Assembly (NCBI GenBank): GCA_017476665.1
Contig: JAFUZJ010000021.1
Span: forward strand, 1 to 64,000
DNA: 64,000 nucleotides
Origin: Lachnospiraceae bacterium
GTDB lineage: Bacteria > Bacillota > Clostridia > Lachnospirales > Lachnospiraceae
Reading direction: 5' to 3'
In this document: piece by piece, positions 18,895 to 27,117 of the stretch
Layout of the letters: each line of letters begins with the position of its first letter
Numbering within the stretch: position 1 is the stretch's first letter
Notes under the pieces: generated by a model
Seen by the model: the letters and a program-made list of their open reading frames with translations, nothing else
Databases searched by the model: none
What the model was told of the DNA's origin: nothing
Position numbers and translations under genes: made by a program

Positions 18895-19914
18895 ATGCAA
18901 AATCACAGGAAGGTGTTCTGGGGAATCCTCGGTGTGGGTGTTCTCGTATGTCTCGCGGCATGGGTCGGTTTGTTGTCCCGCTCCCGGCAGGAGTACAGGG
19001 TCAGAGTGATCCTTCCGGCGCAGTGTGTGGGAAAATATTCCTATGCCGACGAGATGATCACTTCAAAAGGTGGCAAGATCCGGCTGATAGCAGGAGAGGG
19101 ATTGACTGCGGCGAAAGTCATCCTGATCCCGCTAGAGAGTAACGGAAGTATGCAGATGATCGGTCCGGTATCCCTGAAAGCAGGGGAGGAGTTGAAGCTG
19201 GGAGTTGAGAGAAATACATCCTATGTGCTCTGTGCAAATATCGATAATCCTTCCGACCAGGTTCGGGCTGTTTATGTAAAAATAAAAGGTGCCGGTGTAC
19301 ATACCATGACAAACGATGCTGACCGGATCCTGCCGCTTGGGATGAAGGCCGGTAATGGGGAGGAACTTGTGATCGGGAGGAGAAATATGCGTTATGAGAA
19401 TTGGCACTCTCTGTGGGAGAGTCAATCCAATGAACAGTTCCTCCGATATCTGGCAAACAGACCGGTGTTGCAGACAAAGGATGGTATGCGCATTTCCCTT
19501 CCGGACGGTTATGCATTGGGCACGTATGATGAGAAGTCAGGACTTGTGGGAGGAACAGCGATTCAGCCGGCTTCGACAGGAAGCCTGGGAAGATTTGATG
19601 CCGCAATGGCGGATATCCGGTTTGACAGCGGCATCCCGGAATTGAATGCGGACGGAATTCCTGTCTGGAATGGCGGCGTGCGGCAGGAGGGAGTGGTAGT
19701 CGGACTGCGTCAGAACAAAGAGGATTGGCCGTATATCCGGGTTCGGGAGACGAAAACATCCGACGGCGGCGATAACGAGGGAGACTATTATTACTATTAC
19801 TACGTGAAGGAGGGGGAGGCATTCTATTACTATCTGGCTCTTTCAACAAAGGAATTTACCATGGATCAGGCGGATCGGATCGCTTGTACGGTAAAAATAC
19901 AAAAGACAAAATAG
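18895..19914 (+). CDS. membrane-anchored paralogue of the BlaR1-like sensor domain
   Basis: 339 residues: one N-terminal membrane helix (about 9-29), then an extracellular region that parallels the C-terminal part of the preceding M56 protein along its whole length. Matching segments include 'YRVRVILPAQCVGKYSY' with 'YAVKVIVPANCVGKFAY', 'ISLPDGYALGTYDEKSGLVGG' with 'ISLPQGYSIGAYKEALGLAGG', and the C-terminal Tyr run plus 'VKEGEAFYYYLALSTKEF'. There is no protease or kinase domain. It lies 34 bases after the M56 gene with GGAGG, so it is cotranscribed. It may compete for the ligand, form a co-receptor, or modulate the sensor. Confidence 0.8.
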   Translation: MQNHRKVFWGILGVGVLVCLAAWVGLLSRSRQEYRVRVILPAQCVGKYSYADEMITSKGGKIRLIAGEGLTAAKVILIPLESNGSMQMIGPVSLKAGEELKLGVERNTSYVLCANIDNPSDQVRAVYVKIKGAGVHTMTNDADRILPLGMKAGNGEELVIGRRNMRYENWHSLWESQSNEQFLRYLANRPVLQTKDGMRISLPDGYALGTYDEKSGLVGGTAIQPASTGSLGRFDAAMADIRFDSGIPELNADGIPVWNGGVRQEGVVVGLRQNKEDWPYIRVRETKTSDGGDNEGDYYYYYYVKEGEAFYYYLALSTKEFTMDQADRIACTVKIQKTK

Positions 19915-19920
19915 AAGATG

Positions 19921-19979
19921 ACAGAGGCATATCAATCCGAGATGATATGCCTCTGTCTGACTTATGCCTCTGTCTGACT
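19921..19979. terminator. convergent hairpin with tandem 17-base duplication
   Basis: A perfect 14-base stem (19921-19934 with 19943-19956) with an 8-base loop lies between the convergent genes. The 17-base unit TATGCCTCTGTCTGACT containing its right arm is duplicated in tandem (19946-19962 and 19963-19979), so the left arm could pair with either copy. No strong T run follows on either strand. Confidence 0.55.
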
Positions 19980-20737
19980 TAAAAATACCCGTTAAAGAAG
20001 TTCCCCAAAGCGGCATACCCGCCATAGCCGAAGTAGCCGTTTGAACCGTAGATGCTTGTCGTCATAGACGCCAGGGAACTGGTGGCGGCTCTCCCGATCC
20101 GCCCTGCTGCGTAGGAAACATTATCCGCGAAGCTGCCCGTACCTTGGAACAGTGATTTCACGGTGTCCATGTCGGCACCTTTGAAGGTCTTTTCGTCCAG
20201 AGACAGTCTGCCGTCTTTCCCGGTGGTGATCCCCACTTTCGCAAGACTCCTGCTCAGAACCTGGGTGGTCCGGGACATGGTGGCTGCGGCACCGGAGACA
20301 TTGCGGTCTGTGGAAGCGGAGGCGTTTTTCAAAGTGTCATTGTAGCTGTCCACAAAGCGGTTTACCGCGCTGTAGATCGCGTCTTTGTCGTAATCCGTAA
20401 CGGTGCTGCCGTCGGCCTGCCGGATCGTTTTTTTCTCAAAAAGATCATTTTTCCCGCTGAGATTCAGCTTGTCCACGGCCCGTGTCAGGTCTTCGGCATC
20501 CCCTTTGATCGTTGTCAGACTGCTTGACATGGATTGCAGTTTGTTCCGCGCGGTATTTTGAGATCCGGAAATCCTGGAGTTGGAAATCCGTGACGCGGTA
20601 TTGCTCTGTCCGTACCGTGCTTTTAACAGCTGTGCGTAAGAACTGCGCGAGGCCCGCGAGGAACCGTAGATCGAGCTGATCCCGGAATTGCCAAAGGACG
20701 GGAAATTAAAGTTGTAAAATCCTGAAATACGTGACAT
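19979..20737 (-). CDS. FliD-C-like protein, possibly flagellum-related
   Basis: 252 residues, Ser/Arg/Tyr-rich. Residues about 80-215 resemble the C-terminal part of flagellar cap protein FliD: 'AVNRFVDSYNDTLKNAS', 'LAKVGITTGKDGRLSLDEKTFKGADMDTVKSLFQG'. The usual N-terminal FliD region is missing, replaced by a short 'YAQLLKARYGQS'-type segment, and the C-terminus is Gly/Tyr/Phe-rich. An export or structural role near flagella is possible but unproven. The start is set by GGAGAG before ATG at 20737; a longer frame begins at 20776. A flagellar-sigma-like -10 word lies upstream. Confidence 0.6.
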   Translation of the reverse strand: MSRISGFYNFNFPSFGNSGISSIYGSSRASRSSYAQLLKARYGQSNTASRISNSRISGSQNTARNKLQSMSSSLTTIKGDAEDLTRAVDKLNLSGKNDLFEKKTIRQADGSTVTDYDKDAIYSAVNRFVDSYNDTLKNASASTDRNVSGAAATMSRTTQVLSRSLAKVGITTGKDGRLSLDEKTFKGADMDTVKSLFQGTGSFADNVSYAAGRIGRAATSSLASMTTSIYGSNGYFGYGGYAALGNFFNGYF

Positions 20738-20774
20738 GTGCACACTCTCCTTTCTGTGTTTGATTTCACTTATC

Positions 20775-20812
20775 ATATCGCCACAATCCCTTAAAATTCA
20801 AGGCTTTGTGGC
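20775..20812 (-). promoter_or_regulatory. sigma-28-like -10 and inverted repeat upstream of FliD-like gene
   Basis: On the minus strand GGCGATAT (20775-20782) differs by one base from the flagellar sigma -10 GCCGATAT. No good TAAA -35 is found 15 bases upstream, so the call is weak. An imperfect 13-base inverted repeat (20780-20792 with 20800-20812) covers the same place. Confidence 0.3.
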
Positions 20813-20931
20813 AACGGTTCGTTCCCGTTTGATGGCATTTGCGGAAGTGGTTTCCGTTGGTTCCATTTTGGGCGCAGTTTGTTCCAAGGAGCAGATCGCA
20901 CGGTCAAGGTTGTGCAAAATTTGACGATATA

Positions 20932-20940
20932 TGATATAGT
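20932..20940 (+). promoter_or_regulatory. extended -10 of the LytTR two-component operon
   Basis: TGATATAGT fits an extended -10 (TGN-TATAAT), 29 bases before the response-regulator ATG. The possible -35 TTGTGC at 20910-20915 is at a long 19-base spacing. Confidence 0.4.
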
Positions 20941-20969
20941 AAGAAATAACTGGACGAGGGGCGCAAGAT

Positions 20970-21659
20970 ATGCACATAATGGTTTGCGATGATGAAGCGG
21001 CAATCCGCACACAGATAAGGGAACTGATCCTTCGGGAGGATGCGGGAGCAATTATCCATGAGGTGGTTTCCGGCAAAGAATTGCTGCAGAGTACGCAGAT
21101 GGATATCTGTTTTTTGGATATTCAGATGGGGGGAATGAACGGTCTGGACACGGCAAAGCGGCTGCGTCAGGCAGGGTGGACGATCCCGCTCATTTTTATT
21201 ACAGGGATCAAAGACTATGTATTCGATGCATTTGAGGTGGAGGCGCTGGGATATCTCTTAAAGCCCATTGATGAGGAGAAATTCCTGCAGGTGTATCGGC
21301 GGGCAGTGGAAAAAGCAGAGCACGATATCACGGAGGAGCCGATCCTGTTTTCTACACAGAAGATGACGTATTCTCTCAAGCCGGGACAGATCTGTTATGC
21401 GGAGAATGACCGTAAAAAGATCAATCTGCACACCACGGAAGGCGTGATTGTCTTATATGCGTCCATGCAGGAGATGGAGAAAAAACTGGGAGAAGGATTC
21501 TTTCGCTGTCACAGGGGATTTCTGGTCAATATGGCGCATATTGCGGGATACAATGGGGACAGTATCCGTGTAGATAACGGGGATACGGTTTATCTGGCCA
21601 GAGACAGATATCATGTGTTTACCAAAGTGTACGCCGAGTATCTGGGGAGAAAACTGTGA
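20970..21659 (+). CDS. LytTR-family response regulator (AgrA type)
   Basis: 229 residues: a receiver domain (1-120) with acidic 'CDDE', the phospho-Asp in 'CFLDIQM' (about 48) and Lys in 'LLKPID', then a LytTR DNA-binding domain (about 130-229) with 'YAENDRKKINLHT' and 'GFFRCHRGFLVNMAHI'. Family members control exported factors, adhesion or peptide quorum sensing by binding direct repeats. It overlaps the kinase gene by 4 bases. No AgrB/AgrD pheromone genes are next to it. Confidence 0.9.
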   Translation: MHIMVCDDEAAIRTQIRELILREDAGAIIHEVVSGKELLQSTQMDICFLDIQMGGMNGLDTAKRLRQAGWTIPLIFITGIKDYVFDAFEVEALGYLLKPIDEEKFLQVYRRAVEKAEHDITEEPILFSTQKMTYSLKPGQICYAENDRKKINLHTTEGVIVLYASMQEMEKKLGEGFFRCHRGFLVNMAHIAGYNGDSIRVDNGDTVYLARDRYHVFTKVYAEYLGRKL

Positions 21660-23119
21660 GGGAAATTCTGTTTGAGTGTATTGCATTTGGAGTATATGTC
21701 ACACTGGGATTCGTGCTTTCATGGTATTGCGGCAGATTTGCCAAAGCGAGATTTGAAGCGTACTGCGGCGGCAAATACTATATTGTCCCTGCCTGGGTTC
21801 TCCTGCGGGAATTGATGAGCAGTCTGTGGAACACGGAGTATCAGCCGGTCATGACGATCATAAAGCAGTTGTGCCTGGCAGTTATTTTATATCTGCTGAT
21901 CCGGTGCTTTTATCAAACCTATTGGCAGATGCGGTTGTACTTATGTGCCACATATATAGCCATCAGTGATGTGAGCCTGTTTTTGGTAATGGAGTTTACG
22001 CCGCTCCAGGGTTATGTCTTTCAGTATTGTATCGATATGTTTGATGCGGGAAGGTTGAGCTATGAAGCTGCCATGGCGTTTATTGATGGAGCGGCGGTTG
22101 CGATGCAGTTAGTCACCAATGTGATCCAGGTGGCGCTGTTTGGTATACTGATCCGGATCGTGGCGGATCAGTTTCAGGATAAGCGGGTCAGACTGGATAC
22201 CCGGGATGTGCTGTATCTGCTTTCACCGGCGTTTATGGGCTGGGTGTTGGGACTGCTGCTCCGCAGTATCCTCTATACGTTAGAGGACGGTGTGCCCAGG
22301 CTGCTGTATGACCGATATCCGGTACTGCATCTGTTTATACCGTTGATGTGGATCACAATCCTGGGAGGGATGGTCCTGACGATTTTGTTCTACCGGGACA
22401 TGACGGCGCATAAGGAACAGGAATTCGGGATGCGGATGCTGAAGCAGCAGGTGGAAGGACTGCAGTCCCAGTTGCGGGAAGTGGAACGGGTGAATGAAGC
22501 CGGGCGTGCCTTGCGGCATGACATGAAGAATCTGCTGTCTGTTGTCTGTAATCTCAGCACAGATGGGGAAAACGGGCTGCTTGGTCAATATCTTGCGGAT
22601 GTGGAACACAGTATCCGGGAAGCAGATTTTAAGTTCCGGACGGGGGACGGCGCGGTAGACAGCCTGATCAACATGAAGTATTATGCGGCTGTAGAACGGA
22701 TCCCCGGAATTCTGTTTGATGCGGACGCATTTCTGATTCCGAAGGAGAAGAAGATTCGAAGCTTTGACTTATGCCTGATCTTGGGAAATGCGTTAGACAA
22801 CGCAATCGAAGCCTGTGAAAGACTCTGCCCAAAGCAGGGGGGCAAATACTTTATCACAGTATCTACAAAGATGAAAAAGAATACTTTACTGATTGAGGTG
22901 AGAAATACTTTTAACGGTGAACTGTGCATGGAATCCGGGGAAAAGTATCCTGACAGTCTGAAGGGAGACAAGACAACGCATGGGATCGGCATGCACAATA
23001 TGAAAAGGGTGGCGGAGAAGTATTTCGGAGACGTCACGTTTGGCTGTGCAGAAGGCATTTTTACACTGTGGATCACGCTGCAGGATCAGGAGCCTTATAC
23101 AGGGGATATTATTTCATAA
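21656..23119 (+). CDS. GHKL sensor histidine kinase (AgrC type)
   Basis: 487 residues. Six to seven hydrophobic segments fill residues 1-255. A coiled-coil linker follows, then the phospho-acceptor segment 'LRHDMKNLLSVV' (His near 285), typical of the HPK10/AgrC group, and a GHKL ATPase domain with 'LGNALDNAIEAC' (N box) and 'HGIGMHNMKRV'. It begins at GTG within the response-regulator stop (GTGA), so the two are translationally coupled. The ligand is unknown; the membrane layout suits a peptide or hydrophobic signal. Confidence 0.88.
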   Translation: MREILFECIAFGVYVTLGFVLSWYCGRFAKARFEAYCGGKYYIVPAWVLLRELMSSLWNTEYQPVMTIIKQLCLAVILYLLIRCFYQTYWQMRLYLCATYIAISDVSLFLVMEFTPLQGYVFQYCIDMFDAGRLSYEAAMAFIDGAAVAMQLVTNVIQVALFGILIRIVADQFQDKRVRLDTRDVLYLLSPAFMGWVLGLLLRSILYTLEDGVPRLLYDRYPVLHLFIPLMWITILGGMVLTILFYRDMTAHKEQEFGMRMLKQQVEGLQSQLREVERVNEAGRALRHDMKNLLSVVCNLSTDGENGLLGQYLADVEHSIREADFKFRTGDGAVDSLINMKYYAAVERIPGILFDADAFLIPKEKKIRSFDLCLILGNALDNAIEACERLCPKQGGKYFITVSTKMKKNTLLIEVRNTFNGELCMESGEKYPDSLKGDKTTHGIGMHNMKRVAEKYFGDVTFGCAEGIFTLWITLQDQEPYTGDIIS

Positions 23120-23145
23120 AAGGGGTTCAGAAAGGTCCTGTTGTT

Positions 23146-23153
23146 GCCGATAA
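23146..23153 (+). promoter_or_regulatory. sigma-28-like -10 upstream of coiled-coil gene
   Basis: GCCGATAA matches the flagellar sigma factor -10 word. TAAA occurs upstream (23117-23120) but 25 bases away instead of about 15, so the promoter is uncertain. The similar word before the FliD-like gene (20775) makes it worth noting. Confidence 0.3.
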
Positions 23154-23217
23154 CTATGATAAGGTTATTTGTCTTATAAACGGATTTATAAGCATGTAAT
23201 GCCATGGAGGGTATGCA

Positions 23218-24309
23218 ATGAATATTTCGATGAACAATTCTTTGAATGGTTCCAATTCCTATCTGTATGCATCTAAACGGTCTCTCGGAATGCAGACCGC
23301 TGGCAATCCATGGAATGATCAGCAAAGCGGCAATGCCGTAAGGGAAAGAGCATTGGAAAAATCTCTGGAAGTAAAAAAAATGGTCAGGAGCTTAAACCAG
23401 ACCAAGACAGAAAATGAAAACCCGTACGCTGTAAATTCCAAGGATAAAATAAAAGATCTGATGGGAACGACAGGTTCGTCCAAGAGTGACAAGGACAAGA
23501 AAGCAAAAAAACATACGAACTATAACTATAAAGAAGTGGCCAATAAGATCCTGCGGGCGAAGACTTCTGTCAGTGCCGGACAGGCAGTGCTTTCAGCGAA
23601 ACGCAAGGTGCTTGAGGTGCGGCGAAAGATGGCAGGCAGCGACGGAGATGCGGATGAGCTGCAGGCTGCACTGACTCATGCAAAGCGTATGGAGATGGCG
23701 GCGAGAAAGAAGAAGCACCACCTGGAATTGGAAGAACTGGTGGTGACGACCCAACAGAGGGACGAAAAACTCGACAAGATGGAGGAAGCCGCATCCGATA
23801 TCAACAGTTCCATGGTGCAGGCTTCGGAAGAGCAGGTGACCGAGAGGGAGGACGCCATCTTTGAGGAGCGCGAGGAAATGCTTTCTGAAATCACGGAGGG
23901 CATGGAAGACAGCGGTGCAGAAATTTCGGATGATAGAATGGCGGAGCTAAATGAGATGATCGCCGAGTTCGGGGAAGAGGAATTAAAGCAGCTCGAAGAA
24001 GAAATGGAGATGCTGGAGAACATGGAAGTCATTGATCCTCACATGAGCAAGGAGGATCTGGAGGACTTGAAGCGGAAGCACAGAAGCGCCGAGAACAAAG
24101 CGATCATGAAGGCAAACATGGACTATCTGAAGACGATGATCAAGCATAGCCTGCAGGTCGGCGGAGCCGGAGCATCCGGTGGAGCCGGATCCGGCAACAG
24201 TGTAGCAGGGGGTGGGATTCCTGCGATTTCTGCCGGAGTGGATGTGGCGGTTTCCGGGGTAGACTGTTCTGCGGCGGCGTCCGTGCCGTCCATCGATGTG
24301 CAGCTCTGA
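23218..24309 (+). CDS. coiled-coil protein of unknown function
   Basis: 363 residues with no recognised family. Residues 1-110 are polar and Ser/Asn/Lys-rich. About 110-320 is nearly all charged helix: first Lys/Arg-rich ('AKRKVLEVRRKM', 'ARKKKHHLELEEL'), then very acidic with many Glu and Met ('EEELKQLEEEMEMLENM'), predicting long coiled coils. The C-terminal 45 residues are Gly/Ala/Ser-rich. There is no signal peptide or membrane segment. GGAGG precedes the ATG, and a terminator follows. A flagellar-sigma-like -10 word lies upstream, so a role in motility is conceivable but only inferred. Confidence 0.6.
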   Translation: MNISMNNSLNGSNSYLYASKRSLGMQTAGNPWNDQQSGNAVRERALEKSLEVKKMVRSLNQTKTENENPYAVNSKDKIKDLMGTTGSSKSDKDKKAKKHTNYNYKEVANKILRAKTSVSAGQAVLSAKRKVLEVRRKMAGSDGDADELQAALTHAKRMEMAARKKKHHLELEELVVTTQQRDEKLDKMEEAASDINSSMVQASEEQVTEREDAIFEEREEMLSEITEGMEDSGAEISDDRMAELNEMIAEFGEEELKQLEEEMEMLENMEVIDPHMSKEDLEDLKRKHRSAENKAIMKANMDYLKTMIKHSLQVGGAGASGGAGSGNSVAGGGIPAISAGVDVAVSGVDCSAAASVPSIDVQL

Positions 24310-24340
24310 AAATTTGTGTGTTGTGCTCATATTGACATAG

Positions 24341-24380
24341 GAGGAATGGAAGCTGTCTGTACAGTACCATTCCTCTTTTT
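24341..24380 (+). terminator. rho-independent terminator
   Basis: GAGGAATGG (24341-24349) pairs perfectly with 24367-24375, followed by TTTTT. It ends the coiled-coil gene transcript. Confidence 0.85.
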
Positions 24381-24490
24381 ATGCCGGTCATGGTTCTAAA
24401 TCTTTTATAAACAATGGCAAATTGGGTTGCTTTTCTGAAAAACCATGATTAAAATGGGAGAAAGAAACGGGAGCGGAAGGAATTACGAAT

Positions 24491-25117
24491 ATGGATGGGA
24501 AAGATTTCGGCATTTATGGCGCTCAGACCCCGGTTCTGCCGCAGGTGATGGAGCTGTTTGCGGAGCAGATAGAGGCGTTTCACAGGGAGACGTTTGAGCG
24601 GACAGGATCCCATGTGTATGAACATTTAAATTTCAGGATCAAAGATGAGGAGAGCATGCGGGAGAAGTGCAGACGGCAGGATCTGGCAGAATGTCCGGAG
24701 AATGCGCTCCGCACGATCCACGATGCCATTGGTTTTCGGATCGTATGCCTCTTTCGCGAGGATGTGGATCGTTGTGTGGAATTTTTGCGAAATCTGCCGG
24801 GTTGTCAGGTGGAAACGGAAAAAGACTATATCCGCCAGGCAAAACCGAACGGCTACCGCAGCTACCACATGATCCTTTTATTTACAGCGCCCTTTGAGGA
24901 TGTGGACGGAGCAAATCCGGGGAAATTCTATATTGAGATCCAGCTGCGCACGATCGCCATGGATGCATGGGCTGCACTGGAGCATGAGATCAAATATAAG
25001 CATGATATCAGGAATCCGGAGCTGATTGGCAGAGAGCTGAAACGCTGCGCGGAGGAACTGGCGGCATGTGACGTGTCCATGCAGACGCTGCGCAATCTGG
25101 TAAACAAAGACATATAA
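24491..25117 (+). CDS. small alarmone synthetase (RelQ/YjbM type)
   Basis: 208 residues carrying only a RelA/SpoT synthetase domain, without hydrolase or regulatory domains. It transfers pyrophosphate from ATP to GDP or GTP to give (p)ppGpp. Visible motifs: 'RIKDEESMREKCRR' (substrate-binding region, about 45-60), 'DAIGFRIVC' with the acidic metal ligand, 'KPNGYRSYH', and 'IEIQLRTIAMDAWAALEHEIKYK' with the catalytic Glu. It is the first gene of a set with the two-component pair that follows 32 bases downstream. Confidence 0.92.
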   Translation: MDGKDFGIYGAQTPVLPQVMELFAEQIEAFHRETFERTGSHVYEHLNFRIKDEESMREKCRRQDLAECPENALRTIHDAIGFRIVCLFREDVDRCVEFLRNLPGCQVETEKDYIRQAKPNGYRSYHMILLFTAPFEDVDGANPGKFYIEIQLRTIAMDAWAALEHEIKYKHDIRNPELIGRELKRCAEELAACDVSMQTLRNLVNKDI

Positions 25118-25149
25118 ACAGAGAACAGGAAAGAGCGGGAATTGGCCAT

Positions 25150-25812
25150 ATGAAAATATTACTTGCTGAGGATGAAAATGATCTGCGGGATGTGCTGACC
25201 GAATATCTGCAGGAGTTTGAGCATGATGTGTACGCGTTTGAAAACGGTCTGCTGGCACTGGAGGAGAGCAGACGGAATGCCTTTGACGTCATTGTGTTGG
25301 ATATCATGATGCCTGTGATGGACGGGCTGACGGCACTGGCACAGATGCGTGAGGAGGGAAATGTGACGCCGGTGTTGATGCTGACCGCCAAGAGCGAGGT
25401 GGACGATAAGATCGCAGGGTTGAATGCCGGCGCGGACGATTATCTGGCAAAGCCTTTTGTGATGAAGGAACTCCTGGCCAGGATCAATGCGCTGACCAGA
25501 AGGCGAAATGTATTTGAGACAAAGATCCTGACGATCAAAAATCTGCAGTTAAATACGGAGTCCGGCACCATCAGCGCAGTGAATTCCATCAGTCTGTCCA
25601 ATCAGGAGACCAAATTGATGGAGCTGTTGATCCACAACAGGGAAAAGCAGTATGCCATGGAGGAACTGCAGAACCGCATCTGGCCGGAGGAGGCGGAGGG
25701 CGGAACGGAGTTGGTGAAGACCTACCTTTTGTTTTTGACGGATAAGCTGGCGGCGATCGGAGCAAATGTAAAGATACAGACAGATGAGCAGGAAAGGGTT
25801 TGGCTGGCATGA
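25150..25812 (+). CDS. OmpR-family response regulator
   Basis: 220 residues. The receiver domain has 'AEDENDLRD', the phospho-Asp in 'VLDIMMP' (about 51), 'LTAK' and 'YLAKPF'. The C-terminal winged helix (about 125-220) is somewhat divergent at its end ('LVKTYLLFLTDKLAAIGANV'). It is paired with the kinase gene, whose ATG overlaps its stop. The target is unknown; linkage to the alarmone synthetase hints at a stress response. Confidence 0.9.
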   Translation: MKILLAEDENDLRDVLTEYLQEFEHDVYAFENGLLALEESRRNAFDVIVLDIMMPVMDGLTALAQMREEGNVTPVLMLTAKSEVDDKIAGLNAGADDYLAKPFVMKELLARINALTRRRNVFETKILTIKNLQLNTESGTISAVNSISLSNQETKLMELLIHNREKQYAMEELQNRIWPEEAEGGTELVKTYLLFLTDKLAAIGANVKIQTDEQERVWLA

Positions 25813-27050
25813 TCAAGAAACTGAGAAGAAACTTTATTGCACTGGCCATGGGGACTTTGATCATGGCCATGGGCATGGTCCTGGGCATTGTGGCACTGCT
25901 TGCCATGCATCAGGTGACGGGACAATATGAGATCCTGTTGGACTGGATGCTCGCATATGACGGAAAACTTCCTGACGGGATGGAGGAGATTGATGAAGAG
26001 ACCAGACAGGATCTGGCAGCCATTCCGGAGATTATCTATGAGACACGGTATTTCAGCGTAGAACTGGATGCGGACAGGGAGATCACAGATATGCACCTTT
26101 CTTTCATTCACAGTGTGAATGCCGACACGGTTCGGAAGCTGACAAAGACTGCGCTGAAATATAAGAGACGTCATGGCTGGATATGGAATCAGGGAAGTCA
26201 GTACCTGTTTAAGTGGAAAGTGAACGAGGATGGCGGTATTTTGCTGGTGTTTATCGATGCGACCAGCAGAGCATGGATCCTCACTACTGTGACACAGTAT
26301 ATGGTGCTGATGGCAACCATAGTAGTGGTGGTCTACTTTTTCCTGTATAGCTGGTATTCCCGGAGAATTGTACAGCCTTATATCGAAACCCAGGAACAGC
26401 AGAAGCGCTTTATTACCAATGCCAGCCATGAGCTGAAGACGCCGCTGGCGGTGATCTCGGCGAACACGGAGATGCTGGAGGCCAAAAGCGGTGAAAATAA
26501 ATGGACCCAGTCTACCATGCGTCAGATTGAGCGGATGACGGGACTGATCCAGGAACTGGTGACATTATCACGGTTGGATGAGAAAAAGAAAACGGAATTT
26601 GTTAAGGTTGACTGGTCGCAGATCTGCGCACAGGAGGCGGAAGCTTTCGCGGAGGTGGCGCGCAACGCCGGGCTTGAGTTTACGCAGGAGATTACAAAGC
26701 CTGTTTATGTGAAGGGCGAGGAGAAAGCGCTTCGGGAATTGGTGACTATATTTTTGGATAATGCGGTGAAATATTGTGATACGGACGGAATCATATCTGT
26801 GCACTTTACAGCAGAGAAGCATATGGCCGTTTTCAGGATTTGCAATAGCTATGCAAATGGCAGAAATGTGGATTACGACCGTTTCTTTGAACGTTTTTAC
26901 CGGGCAGATGAGTCCCACAACAGTAAGAAATCCGGATACGGAATTGGTCTTTCCATTGCGAAACAGATTGTGGAAATTCTGGGGGGGACGCTTAAAGCGG
27001 AATGGAAGGATAATACCATTCAATTTGTGATCACACTGAAGACAGTGTAA
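25809..27050 (+). CDS. HisKA sensor histidine kinase
   Basis: 413 residues. There are two membrane helices (about 8-32 and 160-182), with a roughly 125-residue external sensor region between them. HisKA has the phospho-His in 'NASHELKTPLAVI' (about 209). HATPase motifs are 'LVTIFLDNAVKY' (N box) and 'KSGYGIGLSIAKQIV' (G box). The preferred ATG at 25809 forms an ATGA overlap with the response-regulator stop; a TTG at 25800 in the same frame is weaker. Standard two-component partner of the preceding gene. Confidence 0.9.
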   Translation: MIKKLRRNFIALAMGTLIMAMGMVLGIVALLAMHQVTGQYEILLDWMLAYDGKLPDGMEEIDEETRQDLAAIPEIIYETRYFSVELDADREITDMHLSFIHSVNADTVRKLTKTALKYKRRHGWIWNQGSQYLFKWKVNEDGGILLVFIDATSRAWILTTVTQYMVLMATIVVVVYFFLYSWYSRRIVQPYIETQEQQKRFITNASHELKTPLAVISANTEMLEAKSGENKWTQSTMRQIERMTGLIQELVTLSRLDEKKKTEFVKVDWSQICAQEAEAFAEVARNAGLEFTQEITKPVYVKGEEKALRELVTIFLDNAVKYCDTDGIISVHFTAEKHMAVFRICNSYANGRNVDYDRFFERFYRADESHNSKKSGYGIGLSIAKQIVEILGGTLKAEWKDNTIQFVITLKTV

Positions 27051-27073
27051 ACTATGAAAAGAGGATATATAGT

Positions 27074-27106
27074 GAGGCGGCCGCAGAGCATCATGCGGTC
27101 GCCCTC
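27074..27106. terminator. GC-rich inverted repeat between convergent genes
   Basis: 27074-27085 pairs with 27094-27106 (one bulge) around an 8-base loop, between the kinase stop and the convergent pilin-like gene. It has no T run, so termination is only likely. Confidence 0.4.
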
Positions 27107-27117
27107 GTCGTTACAGA

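Noticed and set aside
23120-23217. Agr-type pheromone precursor near the LytTR kinase
   Set aside because: No short ORF with a ribosome site and Cys-containing peptide core in this gap, and no AgrB-like membrane protease in the neighbourhood.
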